In this document: positions 1 to 6,208 of the stretch, piece after piece | Numbering within the stretch: the stretch's first letter is position 1 | Layout of the letters: each line of letters starts with the position of its first letter | NCBI GenBank assembly: GCA_943329165.2 | Contig: CALQCV020000007.1 | Span: 1-19,726, forward strand | Length of the DNA: 19,726 nt | Source: Candidatus Nitrotoga sp. CP45 | GTDB taxonomy: Bacteria > Bacteroidota > Bacteroidia > Flavobacteriales > Flavobacteriaceae | Reading direction: 5' to 3' | Program-made: the position numbers and the translations under genes | The notes under the pieces: model-generated | Seen by the model: only the letters and a program-made list of their open reading frames with translations | What the model was told of the DNA's origin: nothing | Databases searched by the model: none

Positions 1-477
1 ATTGATATGTTTTATAATCCAAACAATTTCCCTATGCTTTCTGCTGCTAATTATGATGCATTATTAATAGGGTGGTCATCTATAATACCTCCAGAGACTC
101 CCTTAAAACCGGGTGTAACGTTTAAAGCTGCAGGTACTAAATTTTGTAATGGTGCTTCAGGTCGAGCTATATTGACTTCTATACCTAATAATTGGACTAT
201 CACAGATGGCGGATATGATTGTATGAGTTTAGACACAGAAGAATTTAATACAAGTAGTCTAAAACTATATCCTAATCCCGTTTTAATCATCTTAAATGTA
301 AAAGTTGACAGTAATCTTATCAATCAGCCTTATTCCATCATTGATGGTGTAGGAAGAGTTGTTTTAAATGGTAACCTTAACGAAGTTGATACCGTCATCA
401 ATGTGGAGCAACTATCAAAAGGCATTTATTATTTAAAGGTATCAGATAGCAACGCAACCAAGTTTATCAAAGAGTAA
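1..477 (+). CDS. C-terminal part of a T9SS-secreted, BspA-like surface protein (5' end outside window)
   Basis: The reading frame is open from the first base of the window, so this is the end of a longer gene, not a protein starting at the ATG at 7. The visible part has two sections. The first, about 75 residues, has the NYDALLIGWSS ... GVTF ... NNWTITDGGYDC pattern that often closes BspA-like or surface-repeat proteins of Flavobacteria. The second, about 75 residues, is a type A T9SS sorting domain: LKLYPNP opens it, a Gly-containing turn (DGVGRVVLNG) follows, then LSKGIYYLKV and a Lys-containing tail (TKFIKE). Family knowledge says such domains direct export through the type IX system and are removed at the cell surface. 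The role of the missing N-terminal part is unknown. A strong terminator follows 50 bases after the stop. Confident about the sorting domain, less so about the BspA-type repeats. Confidence 0.85.
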   Translation: MDMFYNPNNFPMLSAANYDALLIGWSSIIPPETPLKPGVTFKAAGTKFCNGASGRAILTSIPNNWTITDGGYDCMSLDTEEFNTSSLKLYPNPVLIILNVKVDSNLINQPYSIIDGVGRVVLNGNLNEVDTVINVEQLSKGIYYLKVSDSNATKFIKE

Positions 478-527
478 GAAATTGTCTTTGGGGCAATAAT
501 CCTAAAATGTAGGTAAGTTAAAAAGTT

Positions 528-559
528 AAGGCTTGGATTTTATAATCTAAGCCTTTTTT
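528..559 (+). terminator. Rho-independent terminator after the T9SS protein gene
   Basis: A 12-bp stem, AAGGCTTGGATT (528-539) with AATCTAAGCCTT (544-555), contains one G-T pair. It has a TTAT loop and is followed by a run of T through 559. It lies 50 bases after the stop codon at 475-477. Confidence 0.85.
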
Positions 560-793
560 CAAATATGAGAGTAAATAGGCTAAAACTATCCCCAATTTTA
601 TCTTCAGATTATATATTCCAGTGGTATTGACCACCGAAATTCTAACTAAAATAAGAAAACCCCTGCCTGTTTACTTCTCGAACAACTTCAACTTTATCAA
701 TATAATTACCCAACGTAACCTACTCCGATTTCTGGTATCCCATTGAAGCCAAAAAGCCTTTTAAAAAAAATGATATTTTTTTATCTATAAATA
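560..793. other. Gene-free stretch, probably decayed sequence
   Basis: No intact ORF lies between the terminator and the toxin-antitoxin promoter. On the minus strand, about 760 down to 610, one frame reads as protein-like text (GFLASMGYQKSE, stop, VTLGNYIDKVEVVREVNRQGF, split here only by description) broken by at least two stop codons. That would suit a pseudogene fragment, but no family could be assigned with confidence. A small inverted repeat, GTGGT-ATTG-ACCAC, lies near 621-634. The last part is very A/T rich and leads into the promoter. Confidence 0.3.
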
Positions 794-832
794 TAATTTT
801 GTTGTACTTTTGAGCGTACAATTAGATGTACG
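794..832 (+). promoter_or_regulatory. yefM-yoeB promoter and palindromic operator
   Basis: Two overlapping inverted repeats of a GTAC-type half site are visible: TTGTAC (802-807) with GTACAA (816-821), and CGTACA (815-820) with TGTACG (827-832). Two matches to the Bacteroidetes -7 consensus TAnnTTTG lie at 794-801 and 805-812, so a bound repressor would cover the promoter. No convincing -33 TTG was found at the right spacing. In E. coli, YefM represses its own operon by binding palindromes with a TGTACA core, which these half sites resemble. The start codon is 15 bases downstream. Confidence 0.7.
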
Positions 833-847
833 ATAACAAACAATATT

Positions 848-1114
848 ATGAAAGCAGTATCTATTTCAACATTAAGAAAAAATATGAAAAACTATTTTGA
901 TGAAGTATCTAATTCTTCAGAAATGTTAGTAGTTTCAAGAAATGACGAAGATGATGCCGTTGTAATTATATCCCTAAAAGAATATAATTCAATGACAGAA
1001 ACACAATATCTTTTATCTACTAAAGCAAATAGAAGAAGACTTGCTGAATCCTTGCAACAAGCTGAAAATGGCGAATTAAAATCTTATAATTTTGATGAAT
1101 TAGAAACCGTTTAA
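848..1114 (+). CDS. yefM: Antitoxin of the YefM/Phd family
   Basis: An 88-residue protein that starts [20 protein letters not shown] and contains [25 protein letters not shown]. This is the N-terminal Phd/YefM DNA-binding and dimerisation fold. The C-terminal segment (about residues 50-88, [20 protein letters not shown]...) is the part that in this family wraps around and inhibits the toxin. Length is close to E. coli YefM (83). It is followed after two bases by the matching YoeB toxin gene, as expected for a co-translated toxin-antitoxin operon, and preceded by a palindromic operator. Family knowledge: YefM neutralises YoeB and, alone or with it, represses the operon. Nothing looks truncated. 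Confidence 0.93.
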   Translation: MKAVSISTLRKNMKNYFDEVSNSSEMLVVSRNDEDDAVVIISLKEYNSMTETQYLLSTKANRRRLAESLQQAENGELKSYNFDELETV

Positions 1115-1116
1115 AC

Positions 1117-1392
1117 ATGAATATTAGCTTTACATCCAATGGTTGGGAAGATTTAGAATATTGGATAGACAACGACCCTGACACGGTCACAAAGATTAAG
1201 GATTTAATAAAATCAATACGTCAAGACCCATTCAGAGGATTAGGAAAACCAGAGCCCTTGAGATATGATTTAAAAGGATATTGGTCAAGAAGAATTACAA
1301 GTGAGCATAGAATTGTTTACAAGGTTTCAGGGACTAAAGGTGTTGACCAAAAATGTGTAATACTACAATGTAGATATCACTATGATGATTAA
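1117..1392 (+). CDS. yoeB: YoeB/Txe-family mRNA interferase toxin
   Basis: A 91-residue protein of the RelE-fold YoeB family, ribosome-dependent endoribonucleases that cleave mRNA in the A site. Characteristic text includes WEDLEYW near the start, GKPEPL, SRRITSEHRIVY and the terminal CRYHY. The residues equivalent to the catalytic set of E. coli YoeB are all present: Glu46 (in KPEPL), Arg65 (in SEHRIVY), and His88-Tyr89 near the C-terminus. The toxin therefore looks active. It is slightly longer than the E. coli protein because of a few extra residues (SGTKGVDQK) before the last strand. The gene starts two bases after the yefM stop, and a terminator overlaps its stop codon. Confidence 0.95.
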   Translation: MNISFTSNGWEDLEYWIDNDPDTVTKIKDLIKSIRQDPFRGLGKPEPLRYDLKGYWSRRITSEHRIVYKVSGTKGVDQKCVILQCRYHYDD

Positions 1393-1420
1393 AAAAGTAA
1401 GCCCTTTTGGGAACTTTTTT
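1391..1420 (+). terminator. Probable terminator of the toxin-antitoxin operon
   Basis: AAAAAAGT (1391-1398) pairs with ACTTTTTT (1413-1420), and an inner CCC-TTTT-GGG stem (1402-1411) closes the hairpin, leaving a small internal loop. The T run is the 3' arm. The hairpin begins within the yoeB stop codon. Confidence 0.6.
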
Positions 1421-1545
1421 ATACTAATTCGTGAATTAATCTAAGTGTACTGAATGAGCGGTAAAATGCTTAAAAATGAACGATTTTGCATTACTTAAAA
1501 AACAAAAACTTAGTAAAATAAGGCATTTTTAAAATATAGATTCTA

Positions 1546-1587
1546 CTTGCAGGCAAGAGGTAGTCGGTTCGAATCCGATATTCTCCA
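1546..1587 (+). pseudogene. 3' half of a tRNA-Ala(TGC) gene, 5' half missing
   Basis: Read in tRNA numbering, the sequence gives a 7-base anticodon loop CTTGCAG (1546-1552, anticodon TGC), the 3' anticodon stem GCAAG (1553-1557), variable loop AGGTA (1558-1562), T stem GTCGG (1563-1567), T loop TTCGAAT (1568-1574), T stem CCGAT (1575-1579), the 3' acceptor strand ATTCTCC (1580-1586) and discriminator A (1587). The T at acceptor position 70 fits the G3-U70 identity pair of tRNA-Ala. The bases before 1546 do not supply CTTGC for the anticodon stem, nor a D arm, nor GGGGAAT for the acceptor stem. The gene is therefore a remnant, not a working tRNA. Confidence 0.75.
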
Positions 1588-1600
1588 CGAATAAATAGGA

Positions 1601-1631
1601 AGCGAGCTACAATAAAATAGCTTGCTTTTTT
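1601..1631 (+). terminator. Rho-independent terminator downstream of the tRNA remnant
   Basis: AGCGAGCTA (1601-1609) pairs with TAGCTTGCT (1618-1626) with one G-T pair, followed by a T run. It lies 13 bases after the tRNA 3' end, the usual place for a tRNA-unit terminator. Confidence 0.75.
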
Positions 1632-1652
1632 ATTTTAGTTGGATTTCTATTT

Positions 1653-1669
1653 TCAAAGCGTAGCTTTGA
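1653..1669. repeat. Short perfect hairpin between the two tRNA-end repeats
   Basis: TCAAAGC (1653-1659) and GCTTTGA (1663-1669) form a 7-bp stem with a GTA loop. No T run follows, so it is not an obvious terminator. Confidence 0.5.
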
Positions 1670-1683
1670 GGAAAAGCGTAGTT

Positions 1684-1700
1684 AATCCGATATTCTCCAC
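1684..1700 (+). repeat. 17-bp direct copy of the tRNA-Ala 3' end (attachment-site-like)
   Basis: AATCCGATATTCTCCAC at 1684-1700 is identical to 1572-1588, which spans the end of the T loop, the T stem, the acceptor strand and the discriminator of the tRNA remnant. The sequence before it (GCGTAGTT) is not tRNA-like, so the identity begins abruptly. Direct repeats of a tRNA 3' end are the usual mark left by tyrosine-integrase elements. No integrase gene lies between or near the copies, so this is an inferred relic. Confidence 0.6.
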
Positions 1701-1705
1701 AAAAA

Positions 1706-1737
1706 GCCGTATCGTTGAAAATCGAGACGGGTTTTTT
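1706..1737. terminator. Bidirectional terminator-like hairpin
   Basis: CCGTATCG (1707-1714) pairs with CGAGACGG (1723-1730) with one mismatch. On the plus strand a T run follows (1732-1737); on the minus strand the AAAAA at 1701-1705 gives a T run. It can end transcription coming from the tRNA remnant and, in the other direction, from the DUF3109 gene, whose stop codon sits at 1736-1738. Confidence 0.7.
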
Positions 1738-2308
1738 ATTTCCCACCTTTTAATTCTTCAGCTACTTTCTCTAATTCTGCATACCAATCTTCACCAAACT
1801 TTCGAATCAAAGCTTCCTTTACAAATTTATATACCGGAACTTCAAGTTCTTTTCCTAATAAACATGCTGGATTGCAAATGTCCCAACGATCGTAATTTAC
1901 TGCGGCAAATTCGGTAAAATCTTTTACACGAATAGGATACAAATGACAGGAAACCGGTTTTTTCCAATCAATAATCCCTTGATTATAGGCTTGTTCGATG
2001 CCGCAAAGTGCTGTTTTTCCATCAAAAATTACATACGCACAATCTTTATTGTCAATTAATGGTGTTTCTAAATCTTGGTCAGTCCCTACTACCCATGTCC
2101 CTAATCTTTCAATAGCTTCGATGCCTTCCTTACGCAAAAAGGGTTTTACTTTTGGATAAATTTCTTCTAATATTTTTGTTTCTTCTTTAGTCAAAGGAGC
2201 ACCAGCATCACCATCAACACAGCAAGCGCCATGACAAGCGGAAAGATTACAGACAAAATCTTTTTCGAGGATGTCTTCAGAAACTATGGTTTTGCCTAAT
2301 TGAAACAT
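1736..2308 (-). CDS. DUF3109 family Cys-rich protein
   Basis: A 190-residue soluble protein with the N-terminal motif C-x4-C-x3-CC (Cys20, Cys25, Cys29, Cys30, in [13 protein letters not shown]). Further cysteines lie at 90 (NKDCAYV), 102 (ALCGIEQ), 121 (VSCHLYP), 145 and 149 (DICNPAC). This cysteine spacing and the [11 protein letters not shown] segment are those of DUF3109, which is related to YkgJ-type putative metal-binding (zinc or iron-sulfur) proteins. The molecular role is not known, and metal binding here is inferred from the conserved cysteines only. Length looks complete. The gene is monocistronic: its leader carries a dispersed repeat that recurs upstream of dgt, and a bidirectional terminator overlaps its stop. 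Confidence 0.85.
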   Translation of the reverse strand: MFQLGKTIVSEDILEKDFVCNLSACHGACCVDGDAGAPLTKEETKILEEIYPKVKPFLRKEGIEAIERLGTWVVGTDQDLETPLIDNKDCAYVIFDGKTALCGIEQAYNQGIIDWKKPVSCHLYPIRVKDFTEFAAVNYDRWDICNPACLLGKELEVPVYKFVKEALIRKFGEDWYAELEKVAEELKGGK

Positions 2309-2352
2309 GAATTGATTTAGGATTTAGCCCTTTGACTGCGCTCAGGGTGACA
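2309..2352 (-). repeat. Dispersed leader repeat, copy 1, directly upstream of the DUF3109 start
   Basis: On the minus strand this begins TGTCACCCTGAGCGCAGTCA and runs into the DUF3109 start codon. Over 33 bases (2320-2352) it matches 19125-19157 with only two differences. The match continues more loosely (CTAAATCCTAAATCAATTC against CTAAATCCTTAATCAAT) up to the ATG in both places. The CCCT...AGGG ends can pair. Confidence 0.75.
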
Positions 2353-2402
2353 TTAATTTGGATTTAAATTCGCTGCAAAAGTAATTAAATTGATATTGGG
2401 AT

Positions 2403-2435
2403 TTGGGATTTCCATTTTGGAATTTAGTACTTTTG
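2403..2435 (+). promoter_or_regulatory. Bacteroidetes-type promoter for the MarC-family gene
   Basis: TTG at 2403-2405, a 22-base spacer and TACTTTTG at 2428-2435 match the -33 TTG / -7 TAnnTTTG consensus of Bacteroidetes. The expected transcription start would be around 2441, only about 8 bases before the ATG at 2449. Confidence 0.55.
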
Positions 2436-2448
2436 GGGAAAGTAATTT

Positions 2449-3024
2449 ATGAACATCGATTTTAGAGAAATAGCCACGGCCACAATGGTGCTTTTTGCCG
2501 TTATTGATATTGTGGGAAGTATTCCAGTGATTATTGGTTTACGTGCAAAATTTGGACATATTCAATCGGAAAAAGCGTCATTGGTTTCGGCCGGAATTAT
2601 GATTGCATTTCTTTTTGTAGGTGAAGAAATCCTGAAATTGATTGGAATTGACGCCAATTCTTTTGCTGTTGCCGGTTCGTTTGTATTATTCTTTTTAGCT
2701 TTAGAAATGATATTGGGAATCAGATTATACAAAGACGATAAAGCGACTTCTGCTTCGATAGTTCCGATTGCATTTCCTCTGGTCGCTGGTGCCGGAACAA
2801 TGACAACTTTGCTTTCGCTTCGCGCCGAATTTCAATCTGTAAATATAATCGTCGCGATACTTTTGAATATTATTCTGGTGTATTTGGTGTTGAAATCTTC
2901 TGCCAAAATTGAAAAAATGCTTGGCGAAAATGGATTAAGTATCATCAGAAAAGTTTTTGGCATCGTACTTTTAGCCATTGCTGTTAAATTATTTGCCGCT
3001 AATGTTAAAGGACTATTTGTGTAA
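2449..3024 (+). CDS. MarC family integral membrane protein
   Basis: A 191-residue, strongly hydrophobic protein with about six membrane segments (roughly residues 9-29, 44-65, 70-92, 105-122, 132-150 and 168-187). The first helix carries the family feature VLFAVIDIVGSIPVIIGL. The fourth region, SIVPIAFPLVAGAGTMTTLLSL, matches the conserved P-x-A-x-P-L-x-A-G-P/A-G-x-I/M-x-T pattern of MarC (UPF0056) proteins. Despite the name, a role in multidrug resistance was not upheld for E. coli MarC, and the transported substrate, if any, is unknown. It has its own promoter-like element just upstream. A small membrane protein gene follows after 38 bases, from a separate predicted promoter. Confidence 0.88.
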   Translation: MNIDFREIATATMVLFAVIDIVGSIPVIIGLRAKFGHIQSEKASLVSAGIMIAFLFVGEEILKLIGIDANSFAVAGSFVLFFLALEMILGIRLYKDDKATSASIVPIAFPLVAGAGTMTTLLSLRAEFQSVNIIVAILLNIILVYLVLKSSAKIEKMLGENGLSIIRKVFGIVLLAIAVKLFAANVKGLFV

Positions 3025-3045
3025 AGCCAAATTTTAGTATTTTTG
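3017..3045 (+). promoter_or_regulatory. Promoter for the 65-residue membrane protein gene
   Basis: TTG at 3017-3019, overlapping the end of the MarC-family gene, an 18-base spacer and TATTTTTG at 3038-3045 fit the Bacteroidetes consensus well. The ATG follows at 3063. Confidence 0.6.
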
Positions 3046-3062
3046 TCCTCTAAAAATGTTTC

Positions 3063-3260
3063 ATGAAAATTTTCACCAACATACTTCTTTTTATTGCTAT
3101 TGCATTGATAATAGTAAATGTCTTTCTTCTGGATTTCAAAAAACCACTTGAAGGCAATAGCATGATTGCTTTGATTGGCATTGCAGCATCGTTTTGCGCG
3201 GTTTTAATTCTGTTGATTTTTAGAATGTCTAAAAAAATAGAATCAAAACTTAAAAACTAA
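3063..3260 (+). CDS. Small two-helix membrane protein of unknown function
   Basis: A 65-residue protein with two predicted membrane helices: about residues 5-25 (ILLFIAIALIIVNVFLL) and about 33-55 (SMIALIGIAASFCAVLILLIF). They are joined by a short loop with KKPLEG, and the tail is basic (RMSKKIESKLKN). The pattern places both termini in the cytoplasm. No family was recognised. Coding status is supported by a well-spaced promoter upstream, the helical amphipathic organisation and the position between two real genes on the same strand. It may be linked to the MarC-family protein, but that is inference only. Confidence 0.65.
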   Translation: MKIFTNILLFIAIALIIVNVFLLDFKKPLEGNSMIALIGIAASFCAVLILLIFRMSKKIESKLKN

Positions 3261-3398
3261 TTTTTTTAAATTTCAAATAGCAAATTTCAAATCCCAAATA
3301 AAAGTCAAATTACAAAATACAAAAGGGTTGGGTTTTATGATTCGATTTTTGGAGCTTAATTGTAATTTGTTTTTTAGTAATTCGTAATTTTTAAATTT
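3261..3398. repeat. Low-complexity intergenic stretch with inverted repeat
   Basis: Several CAAAT / TTTCAAAT units (3269-3310) are followed by TAATTTG / GTAATT units (3360-3390). CAAATTACAA (3306-3315) is a perfect inverted copy of TTGTAATTTG (3360-3369), and the AAATTT ends are also complementary. It reads like a worn intergenic repeat and holds no gene. Confidence 0.4.
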
Positions 3399-4007
3399 AT
3401 GTTTGATGTTTTAATAATTGGTGGTGGCGTTTCCGGAGTGTCATGCGCTTTAGTTTTGGGTTCGGCTCACAAGAAACCATTTGTTTCTGATAAAAAAATC
3501 GGAATTATTACGCATCAAAAAACATCGTCACTTCAGGAAGCTATATTTTACAATGCGTACGGCGTTTCTTCTGGTAAATTGGGTTCAGAATTATTGACCG
3601 AAAGCACCGAACAGTTGCACCAACTATATCCTCATATAACTCAAATTGAAGGAGAGAAAGTACTAAAAGTAGCAGGTGAATTTCCAAATTTTACAATTAC
3701 CACCAATAAGAATTTATATCAAACAAAAAGTATTGTTGTAGCAATTGGCTATTCTAACACTTTCAACATTGAAGGTCTGATGCACTTTGTCGAACCACAC
3801 AAAAAAGCGGTGGCTGAAAAACAACGCATCCAACTGAAAAATGAAGACCATAAAGTTGCCGAAGGAATTTATGTAGTGGGAACCCTTGCCGGTTGGCGAA
3901 GTCAGTTGGCGATTGCGGCCGGAAGTGGCGCGGCTGTATCAACGGATATTTTGACTTTTTGGAATAATGGTATTTCTTCACAAAGTCACGATTCGATAAA
4001 AAAATAG
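3399..4007 (+). CDS. Short FAD-binding oxidoreductase (thioredoxin-reductase-like, NAD(P) domain missing)
   Basis: A 202-residue protein with an N-terminal dinucleotide-binding fold: VLIIGGGVSGVSCAL, with GGGVSG at residues 8-13. A second signature, SIVVAIGY (111-118), precedes the C-terminal FAD-contacting motif GIYVVGTLAGWRSQLAIAAGSGAAVS (156-181; the G-x-Y-V-x-G-T/D pattern of the family). These are the two FAD-domain halves of thioredoxin-reductase-like flavoproteins. The inserted NAD(P)H domain, its GxGxxA motif and the CxxC redox pair, which make normal members about 310 residues long, are absent. The only cysteine is Cys16. It probably binds FAD, but electron donor and substrate are unknown. 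The gene ends 21 bases from the convergent protease gene, with no clear terminator between. Confidence 0.75.
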   Translation: MFDVLIIGGGVSGVSCALVLGSAHKKPFVSDKKIGIITHQKTSSLQEAIFYNAYGVSSGKLGSELLTESTEQLHQLYPHITQIEGEKVLKVAGEFPNFTITTNKNLYQTKSIVVAIGYSNTFNIEGLMHFVEPHKKAVAEKQRIQLKNEDHKVAEGIYVVGTLAGWRSQLAIAAGSGAAVSTDILTFWNNGISSQSHDSIKK

Positions 4008-4028
4008 TTTACTTACTCCGTCAGTTTG

Positions 4029-5603
4029 TTACGCTCCTCTCAAAACCACATTCAGCATGGTATCATCTTTAAGAATGATAGTGTAGTATTGGCTTTCGCC
4101 AAATAACTGTCGGGCAAATTCAGCAGAAATATATTTTTTCACCAATGTTTTATTGTTTTCCAATTTCATTTCCAAACCAGCGTTATTCAGATAGCTTTCC
4201 AATTTGGGCACATAGCTGTAATCATTTTGCATTTTGGTTACAAATTGTTCGAATTTCAATCCCTTGAATGTATTTCGGTTTTTATCTAATTGCTCAAAAA
4301 CAAAATGTCCCACAACACCGGAATTTAGAACATAAGCTAAATTTTCTTCCCCTTTTTTAACTTCTAGAGGCACAAAAATATCAGGAACAATTCCTCCACC
4401 GCCATAAACGATTCGGCCTTTTTTGGTTTTAAATTTCAGAGAATCGGCGATTTGCATTTTGTCTTTTTCATAGAGTTCACCGCTTGCAAAACGAGTCTCA
4501 GCATCGTGACTGTATTTTTCACCTTCGCCTTTAGTATAAGGTTTTTGAATAGAACGTCCGCTTGGCGTGTAGTATCTTGAAACTGTCAAACGAACAGCCG
4601 AACCATCTTCGAAATCCATCTCGCGCTGCACCAATCCCTTTCCAAAAGAACGCCGCCCAACAATTGTCGCCCGATCATTATCCTGAAGTGCTCCGGCAAG
4701 AATTTCACTTGCCGAAGCGGAGTTTTCGTCAATTAAAACAAAGACTTTTCCGCTTTCAAAAATACCTTCTTCGGTAGCATATGTTTTATCAATTTTTCCT
4801 TTTCTGTTTTTGGTAAAAACAATAAGTTCTTTGTCCTTTAGAAACTCGTCGGCAATTGCCACGGCTCTTTCAAGATAGCCGCCACCATTATCACGCAAGT
4901 CAATGACTAAAGTGGTCATTCCTTGTTTTTTTAATTGTTCCAATCCAATTTTAAATTCGTCATAAGTATTCTCCGCAAAACGATTTATTTTGATATAACC
5001 TGAAGTTTTATGGAGCATCAAATACGCATCGACGCTTTTTATCGGAACCACGTCGCGATCAACAGTAAGTTTTAGTTTTTTGTTGCTACTTTTTCTAAAA
5101 ATAGTAAGTAAAACTTTTGAACCTTCTTCGCCTTTTAGTTTTTTGTATAAGCTATCGGTTGGCAATTTTCGCCCAAAAAGTTTGGTTTTGTCGGCGTATA
5201 AAATTCGGTCTCCAGAGAGAATTCCTGCCTTTGCAGCCGGACCATTTTCCAGGGGCCTTACCACAGTAACCGTATCGTTATACATATAAAAATTAACACC
5301 AATACCAACAAAATCACCTTTCATGATTTCGGCTTCCGAAGATTGTTCACTTGGCGGAAGATAAACCGAATGCGGGTCAAGATTTGCCAGAATGCTGTTT
5401 ACCGTAAGGTCTACAATGGAATCAGAATTGACATCATCGACATATTCATCATTGATAAAATCAATTAGGCGTTCAATTTTTACTTTTCGGGCATTTTGTT
5501 TTGATAGCGTTCGTTGCGGAAAATTTAGCATACCACCAATGACGATACCTAAGGCAATACAAGCAAATAAAAGTATTGGTAAATATTTCTCCTTTGATTT
5601 CAT
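4029..5603 (-). CDS. S41 family C-terminal processing peptidase (CtpA/Prc type)
   Basis: A 524-residue periplasmic serine protease anchored by one N-terminal membrane helix (about residues 8-26). A PDZ domain follows (about 92-172, with DFVGIGVNF and GPAAKAGILSGDRIL), then the S41 catalytic domain (about 185-355). The Ser-Lys dyad is visible: Ser297 in ENSASASE and Lys322 in SFGKGLVQ. They are 25 residues apart as in the family, and Gln326 is at the usual position. LRDNGGGYLERAV (236-248) is the conserved substrate-cleft strand. The 150-residue C-terminal tail is longer than in minimal CtpA proteins and is common in Bacteroidetes. Family members trim C-termini of envelope proteins. It is the last gene of a leftward HupE-like / dCMP deaminase / protease cluster, and 29 bases containing a hairpin separate it from the deaminase gene. 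Confidence 0.95.
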   Translation of the reverse strand: MKSKEKYLPILLFACIALGIVIGGMLNFPQRTLSKQNARKVKIERLIDFINDEYVDDVNSDSIVDLTVNSILANLDPHSVYLPPSEQSSEAEIMKGDFVGIGVNFYMYNDTVTVVRPLENGPAAKAGILSGDRILYADKTKLFGRKLPTDSLYKKLKGEEGSKVLLTIFRKSSNKKLKLTVDRDVVPIKSVDAYLMLHKTSGYIKINRFAENTYDEFKIGLEQLKKQGMTTLVIDLRDNGGGYLERAVAIADEFLKDKELIVFTKNRKGKIDKTYATEEGIFESGKVFVLIDENSASASEILAGALQDNDRATIVGRRSFGKGLVQREMDFEDGSAVRLTVSRYYTPSGRSIQKPYTKGEGEKYSHDAETRFASGELYEKDKMQIADSLKFKTKKGRIVYGGGGIVPDIFVPLEVKKGEENLAYVLNSGVVGHFVFEQLDKNRNTFKGLKFEQFVTKMQNDYSYVPKLESYLNNAGLEMKLENNKTLVKKYISAEFARQLFGESQYYTIILKDDTMLNVVLRGA

Positions 5604-5606
5604 TTT

Positions 5607-5627
5607 ATGCTGAATTTGTTTCAGTAT
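5607..5627. repeat. CTGAA-N5-TTCAG hairpin, copy A
   Basis: ATGCTGAA (5607-5614), loop TTTGT, TTCAGTAT (5620-5627). It is an 8-bp stem with one G-T pair and fills most of the 29-base gap between the dCMP deaminase stop and the protease start codon. It is one of four related hairpins in the window. Confidence 0.75.
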
Positions 5628-5632
5628 CTCTT

Positions 5633-6061
5633 TTATCCTAAATCTTCAATTTGGTTGACAACAACACCTGCTTTTTCGAGAAATTCTAGACCGGTGGTAT
5701 CGCGATATCCATGTTGAAATACCACGCGTTTTATTCCCGATTGATGAATAAGTTTACTGCATTCTTTGCAGGGCGAAAGTGTAATGTATAAGGTTGCGTT
5801 TTCGCAAGTTTGTGTTGAACGTGCTACTTTTGAAATAGCATTGGCTTCGGCGTGAAGTACAAACCATTGCGTTAGTCCTTCTTCGTCTTCGCAACAGTTT
5901 TCAAAACCCGATGGTGTTCCGTTATAACCATCGGAAATAATCATTCGGTCACGCACAATTATGGCGCCAACCTGTTTGCGTTTGCAATAAGAAAGTTTGC
6001 TCCATTCAGCAGCAATTCTTAAGTAAGCAATATCGTATTTGAGTTGTTTTTGTTCTTTCAT
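5633..6061 (-). CDS. dCMP deaminase family protein (ComEB-like)
   Basis: A 142-residue zinc-dependent deaminase. The active-site motif HAEAN has His70 as zinc ligand and Glu72 as proton shuttle. PCKEC provides Cys98 and Cys101 as the other zinc ligands. NGTPSGFENCCEDE (47-60) is the segment that separates dCMP deaminases from cytidine and tRNA adenosine deaminases. Expected reaction: dCMP to dUMP, feeding thymidylate synthesis. Bacillus ComEB is a close family relative, so the substrate is inferred from family. The gene lies 29 bases upstream of the protease gene on the same strand, and a repeat hairpin sits three bases before its ATG. Length is normal for the family. Confidence 0.93.
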   Translation of the reverse strand: MKEQKQLKYDIAYLRIAAEWSKLSYCKRKQVGAIIVRDRMIISDGYNGTPSGFENCCEDEEGLTQWFVLHAEANAISKVARSTQTCENATLYITLSPCKECSKLIHQSGIKRVVFQHGYRDTTGLEFLEKAGVVVNQIEDLG

Positions 6062-6063
6062 TT

Positions 6064-6084
6064 ATTCTGAACTTGTTTCAGAAT
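6064..6084. repeat. CTGAA-N5-TTCAG hairpin, copy B
   Basis: ATTCTGAA (6064-6071), loop CTTGT, TTCAGAAT (6077-6084): a perfect 8-bp stem immediately upstream of the dCMP deaminase start codon (6059-6061). The outer pairs differ from copy A but are still complementary. Confidence 0.75.
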
Positions 6085-6123
6085 CTGTATTTGAGATTCT
6101 GTAAAATCAAAAAGTTTTTTATT

Positions 6124-6201
6124 TAGCCCTGATGGAAGGAAACGCCATGCGTGACGAACAGCAGGAAAATGGTTAGCAAATATACCCAAACCTTTCGCTC
6201 C
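6124..6201 (-). repeat. Dispersed 78-bp GGAGC...GGGCTA element, copy 1
   Basis: Read on the minus strand it begins GGAGCGAAAGG, has TTCCTGCTGTTCG in the middle and ends TTCCATCAGGGCTA. Copy 2 (15163-15239) shares the same beginning, the AACCAT-x-TTCCTGCTG core and the same end. A small hairpin, ACGC-ATG-GCGT (plus-strand 6142-6152), lies between core and end. It sits between the HupE-like gene (stop at 6209) and the dCMP deaminase gene, in their orientation. Confidence 0.75.
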
Positions 6202-6208
6202 TCAACAA

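Noticed and set aside
1546..1587. A complete, functional tRNA-Ala
   Set aside because: No D arm, no 5' acceptor strand and no 5' anticodon stem can be found upstream; only the 3' half is present.
1639..1917. Plus-strand ORF of 92 codons across the tRNA-end repeat and terminator
   Set aside because: It runs through a hairpin, a tRNA-like repeat and a terminator, and then antisense to the DUF3109 gene. Its protein has no recognisable features.
2449..3024. Multiple antibiotic resistance gene
   Set aside because: The name MarC is historical; the family has not been shown to cause drug resistance, and nothing in the context suggests it.
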